NCBI GenBank assembly: GCA_022360095.1
Contig: JAKSDK010000587.1
Location: 1-51,287, forward strand
Length of the DNA: 51,287 bases
Source: Phycisphaerales bacterium
GTDB taxonomy: Bacteria > Planctomycetota > Phycisphaerae > UBA1845 > UTPLA1
Reading direction: 5' to 3'
A model generated the notes under the pieces. That model had not been told where the DNA came from. It saw nothing but the letters and a program-made list of their open reading frames with translations, and did no database searches. Numbering within the stretch: the stretch's first letter is position 1; each line of letters begins with the position of its first letter. This document shows positions 35,799 through 44,762 of the stretch, one piece after another. Position numbers and translations under genes: made by a program.

Positions 35799-38189
35799 AT
35801 GTGCAATACTCATCACCTTGGATCGTCTCAGGAGCGAACCGAATGGGACGTTGCCCGGGCCGCCTGTAAACGAAGCGGCCCCATGATGCTCGTCGCGGCG
35901 ATGGTGATGCTCCCGCCGGCCTCGTCGATCGAGGGCACTGTTACCGTGCCCGACGCACTGTCTGCCTCGGACTGGTCGGGCATCCGCGCCGCCTATGATG
36001 TGAATCGTCATGCCGCGTTCGAAACCGACAAAGGCTACCAGGCCCACAACCCCGGCCAACGATGGCGGACACGGTTCCAAGGACGCAGCTTTCTCACAAC
36101 GCCCGATGCAGGCGGTTGGTCGTGGGGGTTGGAACTTCTCAGCCACGGACGCGAGGGCGCCGAGCGCTTCGTGGATGTTCCCTCCTGCATTCACGCCGAT
36201 GGCGAGCGCGTCAACTATGAATGGGATGAGACACTGACCGAGTGGTACGTCAATGATCGACGCGGGCTGGAGCATGGATACACCGTTCACCAACGGCCGG
36301 AGGTTCCGATCGACGGGGTGCCGGTACCCTACCTGCGATTCACCTTGGCTGTGCGTGGCAACCTGCGACCTCGGGTGTGTGACGATGCGCGCAACATGAC
36401 ATTTGTCGATGTCTTCGGCGCAGCGGTGGTGAACTACAGTGGACTGACGGTCTATGACGCGGAGGGCGCGTTTGTCCCGGCGTGGTTCGAGGCGATGCCA
36501 GCCTCAAGCACAGCAGTCTTCTGCATTGTGGTGGATGACACGGACGCGATCTATCCTCTCACGATCGACCCAATTGGCCACCAGGCTTACCTCAAGGCGT
36601 CGAATACTGACGAGGGTGACTTCTTTGGCTCGTCCGTGTCGATCTCGGGTGACACGGTGGTCGTCGGCGCTCGTGGCGATGACAGCAGCGCGACCGGCGT
36701 GGACGGCAATCAGGCTGACAACAGCGCGACGAGTTCCGGCGCGGCCTACGTCTTCGTCCGTGAAGACGGCCGCTGGAGCCAACAGGCTTACCTCAAGGCA
36801 TCGAACACCGGAGTAAATGACAGATTCGGCTCCGCGGTGTTCATTTCGGGCGACACGGTCGTGGTCGGGGCACTTCAGGAAGATAGCGCCGCCACGGGAG
36901 TCAACGGCGACCAGACCAGCAACGGCACCGACGACTCGGGCGCGGTGTACGTCTTCACCCGCGGCGCCGGCGTCTGGCGCCAGGAGGCCTACCTAAAGGC
37001 ATCGAACACAGGAATCGATGACAGGTTTGGCGCAAGAGTGTCGGTCTCCGGAAACACGGTGGTGGTCGGAGCGGAGTACGAAGACGGCAGCGCTACCGGC
37101 GTCAACGGCAATCCGGACAACAACTCCGGCACTTCCGGCGCCGCATACGTCTTCGTCCGCGACGGCAGCGTCTGGAGCCAGCAGGCCTACCTCAAAGCGT
37201 CGAACACCGTGACAAACAACATGTTCGGCAGTTCCGTGGCGATCTCCGGCGACACGGTCGTGGTCGGGGCGGTTTGGGAAGGCGGCGGCTCCACGGGCGT
37301 GAACGGTGACGAAAACCAGGGCCCTAACGGCATCACCAGGTCCGGGGCGGCGTATGTCTTCGTCCGCGACGCCGGCGGCGTCTGGAGCCAGCAGGCCTAT
37401 CTCAAGGCGTCGAACACGGGTGTGTTCGACGAGTTCGGTATTTCGGTGGCCGTGTCGGGCGACACGGTGGTGGTCGGAGCGCATGAGGAGCGCAGCAGTG
37501 CGACAGGCGTGGACGGCGACCAGTCCGACAACAGCGCGACCGACGCCGGGGCGGCGTACGTTTTCGTCCGCGACGCCGGTGGTGTCTGGAGTCAGCAAGC
37601 CTATCTCAAAGCCTCCAACACCGAGGCGGATGAGCGTTTCGGCGCGTCGTTGGCTGTCTCGGGCGACACGGTGGTCGTTGGGGCAACCGGGGAGGACAGT
37701 ATGGCCACGGGCATCGACGGCGATCAGGCCGACAACAGCGCGTCAGGCGCCGGCGCGGCGTACGTTTTCGTTCGAAATCCCGCCGGTATCTGGAGCCAAC
37801 AGGCTTACCTCAAGGCATCGAACACAGACATGTTTGACAGTTTTGGCCGCTCGGTGTCCGTCTCGGGCAATACGGCGGTGGTCGGAGCGTATCTCGAGGA
37901 CAGCAGCGCCACCGGGGTCGACGGCAGCCAGGCGGACAATGGCACGTCTGCCAGCGGAGCGGCGTATGTGTTTACGGGCCTTGGACTGCCGCCCCCGTTG
38001 CCCGGTGACATGAATTGCGATACCAATGTCGACTTGGCCGACATGCAACCATTCGTGCAGGCGCTGCTTGATCCACCCGGCTATGCAATCGCGTTCCCCA
38101 TTTGCAACATTCTCAACGGCGATATGCAGCCGGACGGCCACGTGGATGGCGACGATGTACAAGAATTCGTCAACCTGTTGGTTCCATGA
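35799..38189 (+). CDS. FG-GAP beta-propeller protein with C-terminal dockerin-like module
   Basis: 796 aa from an ATG with GAGAGGTGGAG upstream; 35718 is an alternative. A hydrophobic segment (about residues 28-42) is a signal peptide. An N-terminal domain of about 200 residues is unrecognised. Then come seven units of about 66 residues, each opening QAYLKASNT, followed by FG, SGDTVVVGA, SATGVDG and GAAYVFVR. Seven units imply one closed seven-bladed propeller, as in integrin-alpha-like folds. The end (from PGDMNCDTNVDLADM through DGHVDGDDVQEFVN) is a dockerin-like pair of calcium loops. It is likely secreted; its binding partner is unknown. Confidence 0.9.
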   Translation: MCNTHHLGSSQERTEWDVARAACKRSGPMMLVAAMVMLPPASSIEGTVTVPDALSASDWSGIRAAYDVNRHAAFETDKGYQAHNPGQRWRTRFQGRSFLTTPDAGGWSWGLELLSHGREGAERFVDVPSCIHADGERVNYEWDETLTEWYVNDRRGLEHGYTVHQRPEVPIDGVPVPYLRFTLAVRGNLRPRVCDDARNMTFVDVFGAAVVNYSGLTVYDAEGAFVPAWFEAMPASSTAVFCIVVDDTDAIYPLTIDPIGHQAYLKASNTDEGDFFGSSVSISGDTVVVGARGDDSSATGVDGNQADNSATSSGAAYVFVREDGRWSQQAYLKASNTGVNDRFGSAVFISGDTVVVGALQEDSAATGVNGDQTSNGTDDSGAVYVFTRGAGVWRQEAYLKASNTGIDDRFGARVSVSGNTVVVGAEYEDGSATGVNGNPDNNSGTSGAAYVFVRDGSVWSQQAYLKASNTVTNNMFGSSVAISGDTVVVGAVWEGGGSTGVNGDENQGPNGITRSGAAYVFVRDAGGVWSQQAYLKASNTGVFDEFGISVAVSGDTVVVGAHEERSSATGVDGDQSDNSATDAGAAYVFVRDAGGVWSQQAYLKASNTEADERFGASLAVSGDTVVVGATGEDSMATGIDGDQADNSASGAGAAYVFVRNPAGIWSQQAYLKASNTDMFDSFGRSVSVSGNTAVVGAYLEDSSATGVDGSQADNGTSASGAAYVFTGLGLPPPLPGDMNCDTNVDLADMQPFVQALLDPPGYAIAFPICNILNGDMQPDGHVDGDDVQEFVNLLVP
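36582..37977 (+). repeat. seven-unit coding repeat (FG-GAP blades)
   Basis: Seven units of about 195-205 bp each start with a CAG/GAG-GCNTAC-CTNAA motif, for example at 36582, 36783 and later. Units differ moderately, so they are older than the array at 3-1014. Confidence 0.85.
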
Positions 38190-38379
38190 TGCTGTGGACC
38201 CCGGCGTGTCAAGACGTGAAACCTTTCCGCCTCCCGCCGTAATTCGGGCGTGAAATGGGGAATATGGCGGTCTGACATGTCCGTCCGGCGAATTTGAGAA
38301 ATAAAGTAATTGCAGTGCAAGTCTCCCGGGACGCAACATGACGTATTCGTAAGGTAAACACTTGGCCTAAAATGAGAGA

Positions 38380-40374
38380 ATGACGCACGGGCGAACGCCG
38401 AAACTAGAGCGGACCAAAAATCCAGAAATGGTGATAAACCGGCCAAGACCGTTTGTCACCCTGCTTTACGGCGGCCTTCTCATCTTCGCCGGTCTGGTCG
38501 CCTACGGAAACAGTTTTAGCGGTATCTTTCTTTTTGACGACTATGGCCACATTGTCACCAACGAACGGATTCGACAGCTTTCCCCCCTTTCGAATCTGCT
38601 GACGACCACCAGACCCCTGGTCACCCTCTCTTTGGCTCTGAATTATTGGCTGGACGATCCACGAGTCCCTTCGGAATTGAACCCCACGGGCTTTCACGTT
38701 GCGAATCTTCTGATTCATCTTCTCGCCGCTCTGACCCTGTTCGGACTGATCCGCCGCACGCTGAAATTGCCGTCGTTACCGTCCTCGTGTCGGCAGCGTG
38801 CAGACGGACTCGCATTGAGCATCGCCTTGCTTTGGACGGTCCACCCACTCACCACCCAAAGCGTGACCTACATCATTCAACGCGGCGAGTCGATGATGGG
38901 GCTGTTCTATCTACTCACAATATATTGCTTGAACCGTCATGCATCGTCGAAACAAACGCTCGGATGGAACATCGCGGCCGTCACGGCCTGCGCCTGTGGA
39001 ATGACCAGCAAGGCGGTCATGGTCACCGCACCAATAATGGCCGTCCTGTATGATCGTATTTTTCTCTCCGACTCATTCGGTCAGGCTTTGCGCCGACGCT
39101 GGCCGCTTTATCTTGGCCTCGCGGCAACTTGGCTCATCCCCTTCCTCACAGGCACCGCTCAGGGCGTGCTAGACGGGACCCCGCGCGACTCGGTCAGCGT
39201 CGGTTTCGGCTATCAGGCGGTGAGTCCATGGGCATACCTCAGTGCCCAACCCGGGGTATTGGCCCATTATGTACGCCTCAGTCTATGGCCGATGGGCCAA
39301 TGCCTGGATTACAACTGGCAGGTTCCTCAATCGGTCCGCCCGGTCCTTTTGCCGGCCATCCTCATCGTCATCCTGATGCTCGCCTCGCTTGCGGCAACCC
39401 GACGGCAATCCGCCCTCGCCTTTCCGGGCATTTGGTTCTTTCTGATCCTTGCACCGACGTCGAGCATCATTCCCATCAAGGATTTGGCCTTCGAACATCG
39501 CATGTATCTGCCGCTGGCCGCTGTTATCACAACCGGCGTGCTGTTCATACACGGCCTGATTGCACGTATGAATTCTCGTTGGATCTCCCTGGGCGTGCTA
39601 ACTGTCATCGCCGCGGCACTCATGCTTGCGACGTACCGGCGCAATCGAGTCTATCACAGCGAAATCGCCATGTGGACCGACGTCACGACCAAACGTCCCG
39701 GAAACGCTCGGGCCTATGACAGTCTGGGCGTCAGTTTGAGTCGAGCCGGCCGGCTGAATGAAGCGCTTTCAGCCTATCGCCAAGCCGTGAGACTTGATCC
39801 TGAATCGCCTCGGGCTCACGCAAACCTCGGCAAGGCGTTGGCACAAAAAGAGCTCTACGAACAGGCGATTCCATACTATGAAAAGGCGGTGGCTCTGGGT
39901 TCGACCGGGACGAATCTGCGTTACAGCCTCGCGCTTGCCCACGCCGCTGTGGGGCGAACCGAGGATGCGATCGACGGTTACCGACAAGTCCTGTCGTCGA
40001 AGCCGGACCACCCCTTTGCCGGTTTGGGGTTGGGTGTGGCGCTGGATCAGGCAAATCGCCCCGAGGAAGCGGCAGATCAGCTTCGGACACACCTCGGATT
40101 TCACTTCGGGGACGTGGCAGCCAGGCTGAAACTGGCGTCGGTCCTCGTCCGGCTCAACAAACTTGATGCGGCGGTGACGGAGTATCGCACCGTTTTGAAT
40201 TCGAACCCGCGTCACCTAAGAGCCCATTATGACCTCGGCGTTGCCTTGCAAGGACTGGGACAACATGAGCGTGCGATTGAAGCCTATCGTTCTGCCTTGG
40301 CCGTTGAGCCGAACTACGAACCCGCCCGTCAGGCTTTGGAGGCGATCCTTCGAAAGGAGCCGCCTCGCCGCTAA
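38380..40374 (+). CDS. polytopic membrane protein with C-terminal TPR repeats
   Basis: 664 aa. About ten membrane helices (residues about 24-430) with FDDYGHIVTNERI in the first loop and RPLVTLSLALNYWL, HPLTTQSVTYIIQRGESMMGL later, followed by about six TPR units (about 440-650). This is the layout of TMTC/PMT-like proteins, thought to transfer mannose or help in envelope glycosylation; the loop FDDY resembles the Asp-containing first loop of GT-C transferases. The activity is inferred from fold. It ends 54 bp before the ABC transporter permease. Confidence 0.85.
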   Translation: MTHGRTPKLERTKNPEMVINRPRPFVTLLYGGLLIFAGLVAYGNSFSGIFLFDDYGHIVTNERIRQLSPLSNLLTTTRPLVTLSLALNYWLDDPRVPSELNPTGFHVANLLIHLLAALTLFGLIRRTLKLPSLPSSCRQRADGLALSIALLWTVHPLTTQSVTYIIQRGESMMGLFYLLTIYCLNRHASSKQTLGWNIAAVTACACGMTSKAVMVTAPIMAVLYDRIFLSDSFGQALRRRWPLYLGLAATWLIPFLTGTAQGVLDGTPRDSVSVGFGYQAVSPWAYLSAQPGVLAHYVRLSLWPMGQCLDYNWQVPQSVRPVLLPAILIVILMLASLAATRRQSALAFPGIWFFLILAPTSSIIPIKDLAFEHRMYLPLAAVITTGVLFIHGLIARMNSRWISLGVLTVIAAALMLATYRRNRVYHSEIAMWTDVTTKRPGNARAYDSLGVSLSRAGRLNEALSAYRQAVRLDPESPRAHANLGKALAQKELYEQAIPYYEKAVALGSTGTNLRYSLALAHAAVGRTEDAIDGYRQVLSSKPDHPFAGLGLGVALDQANRPEEAADQLRTHLGFHFGDVAARLKLASVLVRLNKLDAAVTEYRTVLNSNPRHLRAHYDLGVALQGLGQHERAIEAYRSALAVEPNYEPARQALEAILRKEPPRR

Positions 40375-40428
40375 CGAAAAGTCAATCGCCGTGTTTTCTG
40401 ACTGCACACTCTAAGCTACAATCCCGGC

Positions 40429-41562
40429 ATGCGACACGACGAATCCCCCCTGACGCTGGTCGGCATGACCTGGCGCAACCTCTATCGACAACCGGTCCGA
40501 ACCTCGCTGACGGCGTTGGGCGTGGCCATTGGCATCATCGCCATCATCGCGCTTGGGGCCATCGCCCGAGGCTTGAAGGCCTCCATCGATAACGGCCTGC
40601 ACGCCGGCGGCGCGGATCTGACGGTCTATCAGGCCGGCATCGCGATCGACATGTTCAGCGTCCTTGATGAAGCGGAGACGCGGACCAGACTCTTGTCCCA
40701 CCCGGAAATCGAGGCCGTCGCCGCAGGCTTGAGCGACATCGTGCCCATCGAATCCAATCCCTTCACGATCCTGATCGGCGTACACCCCCACGAATTCGGC
40801 TTCAACGTCCAGCAAGTCGTTGAAGGCAAGCCTTTTTCGGCCAAGGACGAAATCGTCATTGGACGCCGGGCCAGGGAGAATCTCGATAAGACGATCGCTG
40901 ACGAGCTTGTGTTCCGCGGTCGCGTGTTCAAGATCACGGGCATCTTCGAAACGGGCAATGTTTTCTTCGACGGCGCAATCGCCATGAACATCGAGACCTT
41001 GCAGGAGCTTAAGGGCAGTGTCGGCAAAGTGAGCTGCTTCCAGATTCGTCTCAAAGCGAACGTTGATCCCTACGAAGCGGCGGACAAGATCGAGAAGGCG
41101 AACTCCCATCTTGCGGCCGTCGTGGATGCCGAGCAATACAAAAAGATCGATTCCAGTCTTGTTGTTGCCGACAGCGCAATTTGGGCCGTCTCTTTTCTCG
41201 CTCTGGTCATCGGATGTCTGATCGTCGCCAACACGATGTGGATGTCCGTGCATCAAAGAACGCGAGAAATCGGCGTCCTTCGCGCGATCGGATGGCGACG
41301 TCGCGGGATCATGGCCACGGTCGTACTGGAATCCACCGGCATCGGCCTGATCGCCTGTGTGCCCGGTTGTCTGCTCGGTGTCGGCCTGGCCAAGCTCACG
41401 ACACTGATGCCTGTCACAAACCAGTATCTCCTACCGGTTTTCGAGGCCAAACCGTTCGTCATCGCCATTGTCGTGGCGGTGGCCCTGAGCATCGGCGGTG
41501 CCGTCTTCCCGGCGTTTCGCGCGGCTAACATCTCACCGGTCGAGGCATTGCGTTATGAATGA
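40429..41562 (+). CDS. ABC transporter permease, MacB/FtsX type
   Basis: 377 aa. A first helix near residues 25-47 (TSLTALGVAIGIIAIIALG), a large periplasmic MacB-like domain, and three helices near the end (about 248, 300 and 340) with HQRTREIGVLRAIGWRRRGIM and a final PAFRAANISPVEALRYE, the FtsX signature. Such permeases work in mechanotransmission or lipoprotein/peptide export rather than transport through a pore. Its stop overlaps the ATPase start by 8 bp. Confidence 0.92.
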   Translation: MRHDESPLTLVGMTWRNLYRQPVRTSLTALGVAIGIIAIIALGAIARGLKASIDNGLHAGGADLTVYQAGIAIDMFSVLDEAETRTRLLSHPEIEAVAAGLSDIVPIESNPFTILIGVHPHEFGFNVQQVVEGKPFSAKDEIVIGRRARENLDKTIADELVFRGRVFKITGIFETGNVFFDGAIAMNIETLQELKGSVGKVSCFQIRLKANVDPYEAADKIEKANSHLAAVVDAEQYKKIDSSLVVADSAIWAVSFLALVIGCLIVANTMWMSVHQRTREIGVLRAIGWRRRGIMATVVLESTGIGLIACVPGCLLGVGLAKLTTLMPVTNQYLLPVFEAKPFVIAIVVAVALSIGGAVFPAFRAANISPVEALRYE

Positions 41563-42298
41563 AGCCGGCGCCCAAAAAGAGCTTGCCATTTGTGCTCGAG
41601 GGCTCGTGAAAAAATACGAGCAAGGTCGAATCGTTGCACTCGACGGCCTGGACCTGGACGTTGCGCAAGGTGAATTCGTTGCCATCTACGGCCCGTCCGG
41701 CTGCGGCAAATCAACGCTCCTGAACCTCATCACCGCCATCGATCGACCCGATCGCGGCAATCTGACCGTTTGCGGCCGATCCCTCGGAACCATGACGGAA
41801 CCGGACGCTGACGAATTCCGCGCATCGATCGTCGGCCTCGTGTTTCAGCTTCACAACCTGTTACCCAATTTGACGGCCATCGAAAACGTGCAACTTCCGA
41901 TGCTCGGCAATGGAACAAACGGCCCCGAACGCGTAAGGCGAGCCAAACACCTGCTCGACAGTGTCGGGCTAGGCGACAGGACCGGGGCCCTGCCGACAAC
42001 CCTGTCCGGCGGCCAACGTCAGCGTGTCGCCATTGCCCGGGCATTGGCCAATCAGCCGTCGGTGCTTCTGGCCGACGAACCGACGGGCTCGCTCGATTCC
42101 AAAACCGGAGATAAACTCATCGATCTGCTCTGTGAACTTCAGCAAGAGTTCGACATGACCATTATCGTCGTGACCCACAATACCGAGATCGCCGACAGCG
42201 CCCAGCGCGTCGTGCATATGCTCGACGGAAAAATCGTGCAAAATCACGAAGAGAACGTTTCCGAGCCGGCACTTTTTCAAACGGAGGACATTTCATGA
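41555..42298 (+). CDS. ABC transporter ATP-binding protein, MacB/LolD type
   Basis: 247 aa from the ATG that overlaps the permease stop by 8 bp. Walker A GPSGCGKST, Q-loop after LVFQLHNLLPNLTAIENV, signature LSGGQRQRVAIARAL, Walker B VLLADEPTGSLDS and a switch His in VVTHNTE. LolD/MacB-type. It pairs with the permease in the previous gene. Its stop overlaps the ATG of the next gene (ATGA), so a third protein is co-translated. Confidence 0.95.
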   Translation: MNEAGAQKELAICARGLVKKYEQGRIVALDGLDLDVAQGEFVAIYGPSGCGKSTLLNLITAIDRPDRGNLTVCGRSLGTMTEPDADEFRASIVGLVFQLHNLLPNLTAIENVQLPMLGNGTNGPERVRRAKHLLDSVGLGDRTGALPTTLSGGQRQRVAIARALANQPSVLLADEPTGSLDSKTGDKLIDLLCELQQEFDMTIIVVTHNTEIADSAQRVVHMLDGKIVQNHEENVSEPALFQTEDIS

Positions 42299-42534
42299 AA
42301 GTGCAAATCACTTACTGCGGCCAGTGAAATTACAAGCCACAAGCCACCGGTCTGGTGGCCGAGCTGACGGAAAAATATGGCAGCGGTCTGGACGTCGAGA
42401 CGATCGTCGGTGACGGCGGCGTTTTCGAGGTCGTCGTGGATGGCGAAAAGGTCTACAGCAAGAAGGAAACCGGTCAATTTCCACGATATGGAGAAGTGCC
42501 GATGGCCATTGATATGAAGATGGTCAACCAATAG
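42295..42534 (+). CDS. SelW/Rdx-family selenoprotein with in-frame TGA
   Basis: 79 aa if the TGA at 42325-42327 is read as selenocysteine, giving CGQU at residues 8-11. The order is a beta-strand start MKVQITY, the CxxU redox motif, an adjacent NY, a helix with LVAELTEKYG, GVFEVVVDGEKVYSKKETGQFPRYGEV and a tail. The thioredoxin-like Rdx fold and GxFEVxxDGxxVxSK signature are clear. Without readthrough the product stops at ten residues. It starts with ATGA coupling to the ABC ATPase. A SECIS-like hairpin follows the TGA. A protein with redox motif beside a MacB-type transporter is unusual. Confidence 0.87.
42343..42359 (+). promoter_or_regulatory. putative bacterial SECIS hairpin
   Basis: GCCACC (42343-42348), loop GGTCT, GGTGGC (42354-42359). 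The loop starts 21 nt after the TGA and opens with GG, which fits the bacterial SECIS rule of a G among the first two loop bases at about 16-37 nt. The lower stem is short, so support is good but not proof. Confidence 0.65.
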
Positions 42535-42588
42535 CCGAACTCAGCCGCCATCCACAGGGCGAAGACAGAAGACCCGACGCGAAAAATC

Positions 42589-42981
42589 TCACGCGCTTTC
42601 CGGGACTGCCGTCTTCAGGCAAGGGCCCGATGTCGGCGAAATGAACTCGGCGAAGATCCGAATAAGCAAAGAGCAACGATTGCTAACCCCCGTCTTGCGA
42701 TAAAGGCGTTCGATGTGGGTATGGACCGTGTGCGCGGAAATGCTCAACTCGTGCGCGATCGCCGCTTCCTTCATATCGTCGAAGATGCATTGGACGATCT
42801 GGAATTCCCGCGTGGACAAACCGAGAAGCGTGCCGATCGAGCGCCATTGCGTATCCGTCAACAGCAGCCGGCCCCGGCCGTTCGTTCTGTGGCCGGTGCG
42901 AGGCGGCCTGGCCGCGTTGGAGACACTTCCCCTGAAACGCATATTGGTGTTGGAAACTTGATTCCCCTGATTGAAATCCAC
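42589..42981 (-). CDS. LuxR-type helix-turn-helix protein
   Basis: 130 aa from a GTG with AAAGGAG 8 nt upstream. A basic, low-complexity start, then a LuxR/GerE DNA-binding domain (about 48-115): LSTREFQIVQCIFD, AIAHELSISAHTVHTHIERLYRKTGVSNR. No receiver or sensor domain is present, so the regulator is a free-standing DNA-binding protein. Convergent with the selenoprotein gene (54-bp gap). Confidence 0.85.
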   Translation of the reverse strand: MDFNQGNQVSNTNMRFRGSVSNAARPPRTGHRTNGRGRLLLTDTQWRSIGTLLGLSTREFQIVQCIFDDMKEAAIAHELSISAHTVHTHIERLYRKTGVSNRCSLLIRIFAEFISPTSGPCLKTAVPESA

Positions 42982-43159
42982 TGAATCTGCTCCTTTAGGC
43001 GAGGTTTATCTGTCACTCCTTATGAAGTCCGTCTAAACTCCGGCAGATTGGACAGTTGGATCAGGAGAATCTACGAAAAAAATCGGGCCGACAGGAACCG
43101 GCTTGCCGCAACGATGACTCCGGAAAACTTTGCGGCATGGATCAAAGAGTGAGCTTTTG

Positions 43160-43744
43160 ATGTGGAATGAAAAATATCGTACTGAGCAATACATCTATGG
43201 AACGGAACCCAACGAGTTTTTGGCCCAGAACGTGAAGGCCATACCAAAAGGACAAGTGCTTTGTTTGGCGGACGGTGAAGGTCGCAATTCCGTTTTCCTG
43301 GCCAAGCAAGGACACTGCGTCACGGCGGTTGATTCATCGGACGTCGCCCTCGCCAAGGCTGAGAAATTGGCCAAAGAGAACGATGTGCATGTCGATTTCA
43401 TCCACGCCGATTTGATGGACTATGACTTGGGCGTTGAAAAGTGGGACGGCATCGTGTCTATCTTCTGCCATATCCCGAAACATGTGAGGGAGAGTCTTCA
43501 TAAGAACATCGCCACGAGCTTAAAACAGCACGGTGTGATCCTGATCGAGGCCTATACGCCAGCGCAACTTAAGCACGGCACAGGCGGGCCGCCGACAGAG
43601 GACTTGATGATGACTTCCGAAACGCTGACCCGCGAGCTTCAAGGACTGAAATTCCATCGCCTCATAGAATTAGAGAGAGAAATCGTCGAGGGAACGCGCC
43701 ACACCGGGCTGGGCGCCGTCGTACAGGGCATGGCTTCAAGGTGA
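43160..43744 (+). CDS. SAM-dependent methyltransferase
   Basis: 194 aa from the ATG at 43160; an upstream in-frame start at 43130 is possible. Class I Rossmann fold: opening MWNEKYRTEQYIYGTEPNEFL as in TehB/thiopurine-type enzymes, then LCLADGEGRNSVFLA (motif I), VTAVDSSDVALAKAE (motif II), VSIFCHIP (motif III). The N-terminal Trp and YGTEPN are typical of that subgroup. The substrate is unknown. Convergent with the lipoprotein gene (22-bp gap). Confidence 0.88.
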   Translation: MWNEKYRTEQYIYGTEPNEFLAQNVKAIPKGQVLCLADGEGRNSVFLAKQGHCVTAVDSSDVALAKAEKLAKENDVHVDFIHADLMDYDLGVEKWDGIVSIFCHIPKHVRESLHKNIATSLKQHGVILIEAYTPAQLKHGTGGPPTEDLMMTSETLTRELQGLKFHRLIELEREIVEGTRHTGLGAVVQGMASR

Positions 43745-43766
43745 GAAACAAGAAACGAACGGTGCG

Positions 43767-44462
43767 CTACGGGCCCGAAGCGATAAAGCATTTCCCGATC
43801 GTATTGTCTTCGAGCGCCGGGATGAATACCGGGAAACATAAGAACGAGTTTGGATTGATCGTGCCGCTCACCCGGACCCGGTTGCCCAGGGAGAATCCGT
43901 CGGTCTTCTCCAATGCAAAAGTCCGTCCGTCGTCAGAAGTGAAAAGCAGGCATCCCTGGGGGCCGATGCCGATGAAACCGCAACCCGAAAAACGCTCCCG
44001 TTCATTACACGGACCGCCTTCACAGTCTTCGCGCGGCGTCCATGAGACAGAAGCGGCAAAGGCGTCGCATTCTGACCTGGTCGTGACCTCGCACAAAACC
44101 GGCTCGGGAACGATCCCCAGGAAACAACAACGGCCGAGCAGCTCTCCGCATGCTTCGATCGTGTTGTCTTCAATGCAGCCGCCGCCCTGCTGACAAATCG
44201 TAAAGCAGAGAGGATTCAGCCGGCCATTGATCTGCACACGATCCCCGACCTGAAAGCCGCCGAGGTTCTCAAGGACGAACAATCCACCGGAATCGGCTTC
44301 AAAAAGGACGCATTCCACGCCTTGGGTCAACACACCGCAACCATCAAAGCCTTTGCCGATGGGATCGTCGTCCGGCACCGGCACGGGTACGGGGACCGGG
44401 ACGCAGGCAAGAGAACCCACCATGACTGCAAGGAAAAGATGAATATTGAAAGCGGCACGCAT
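43767..44462 (-). CDS. lipoprotein with duplicated beta domain and one six-Cys unit
   Basis: 231 aa from the ATG at 44462 with GAGGGGG upstream. A lipobox-like SLAC precedes a VPVPVP spacer. Two homologous domains (about residues 40-105 and 160-228) share GCG at the start, then LFVLENLGGFQVGDRVQINGRLN or FALEKTDGFSLGNRVRVSGTIN, and ED-NTI at the end. Between them is one Cys-rich segment starting GRCCF and ending CEGGPC, akin to the units in the repeat proteins at the window start. The beta domains may be OB-like. Function unknown. Confidence 0.75.
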   Translation of the reverse strand: MRAAFNIHLFLAVMVGSLACVPVPVPVPVPDDDPIGKGFDGCGVLTQGVECVLFEADSGGLFVLENLGGFQVGDRVQINGRLNPLCFTICQQGGGCIEDNTIEACGELLGRCCFLGIVPEPVLCEVTTRSECDAFAASVSWTPREDCEGGPCNERERFSGCGFIGIGPQGCLLFTSDDGRTFALEKTDGFSLGNRVRVSGTINPNSFLCFPVFIPALEDNTIGKCFIASGP

Positions 44463-44684
44463 CAGCAATCCCCCTCAACTCCAACGGACCGGGCAAGGCT
44501 GACGTATTATATGGCAGCACATCGCCCGGCGTCCCCCGAAGGTCCGAAATGACAATGGTCGTCCGTTCATTTCATTCAGGCTGAACCACGCCCCCCGAAC
44601 GGGCATCAACATATTGCGTCTATTTCACGCAACGTCGGTGAGGGAGGAATCGAGGAAGCATCGCTGGGACTTGAGCGCGCAATG

Positions 44685-44718
44685 AAAAAAGCCCCAGCCA
44701 GGCATGCCTGGCCGGGGC
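44685..44718 (-). terminator. intrinsic terminator of the histidine ammonia-lyase gene
   Basis: On the minus strand: GCCCCGGCCAGGC-AT-GCCTGGCTGGGGC followed by six T. The stem has 12 paired bases with one mismatch. It lies 44 bp after the stop at 44763 and is the likely end of the tRNA-His-hisS-lyase transcript. Confidence 0.85.
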
Positions 44719-44762
44719 TTGTGGGCGTTCGCACTATTCGTCGACCGGACGACCGCTCCCCG

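Noticed and set aside
42325..42327. TGA as a nonsense mutation or frameshift in a broken Rdx gene
   Set aside because: The frame continues intact for a full Rdx length, TGA occupies the second position of a CxxC motif, and a fitting SECIS-like hairpin follows.
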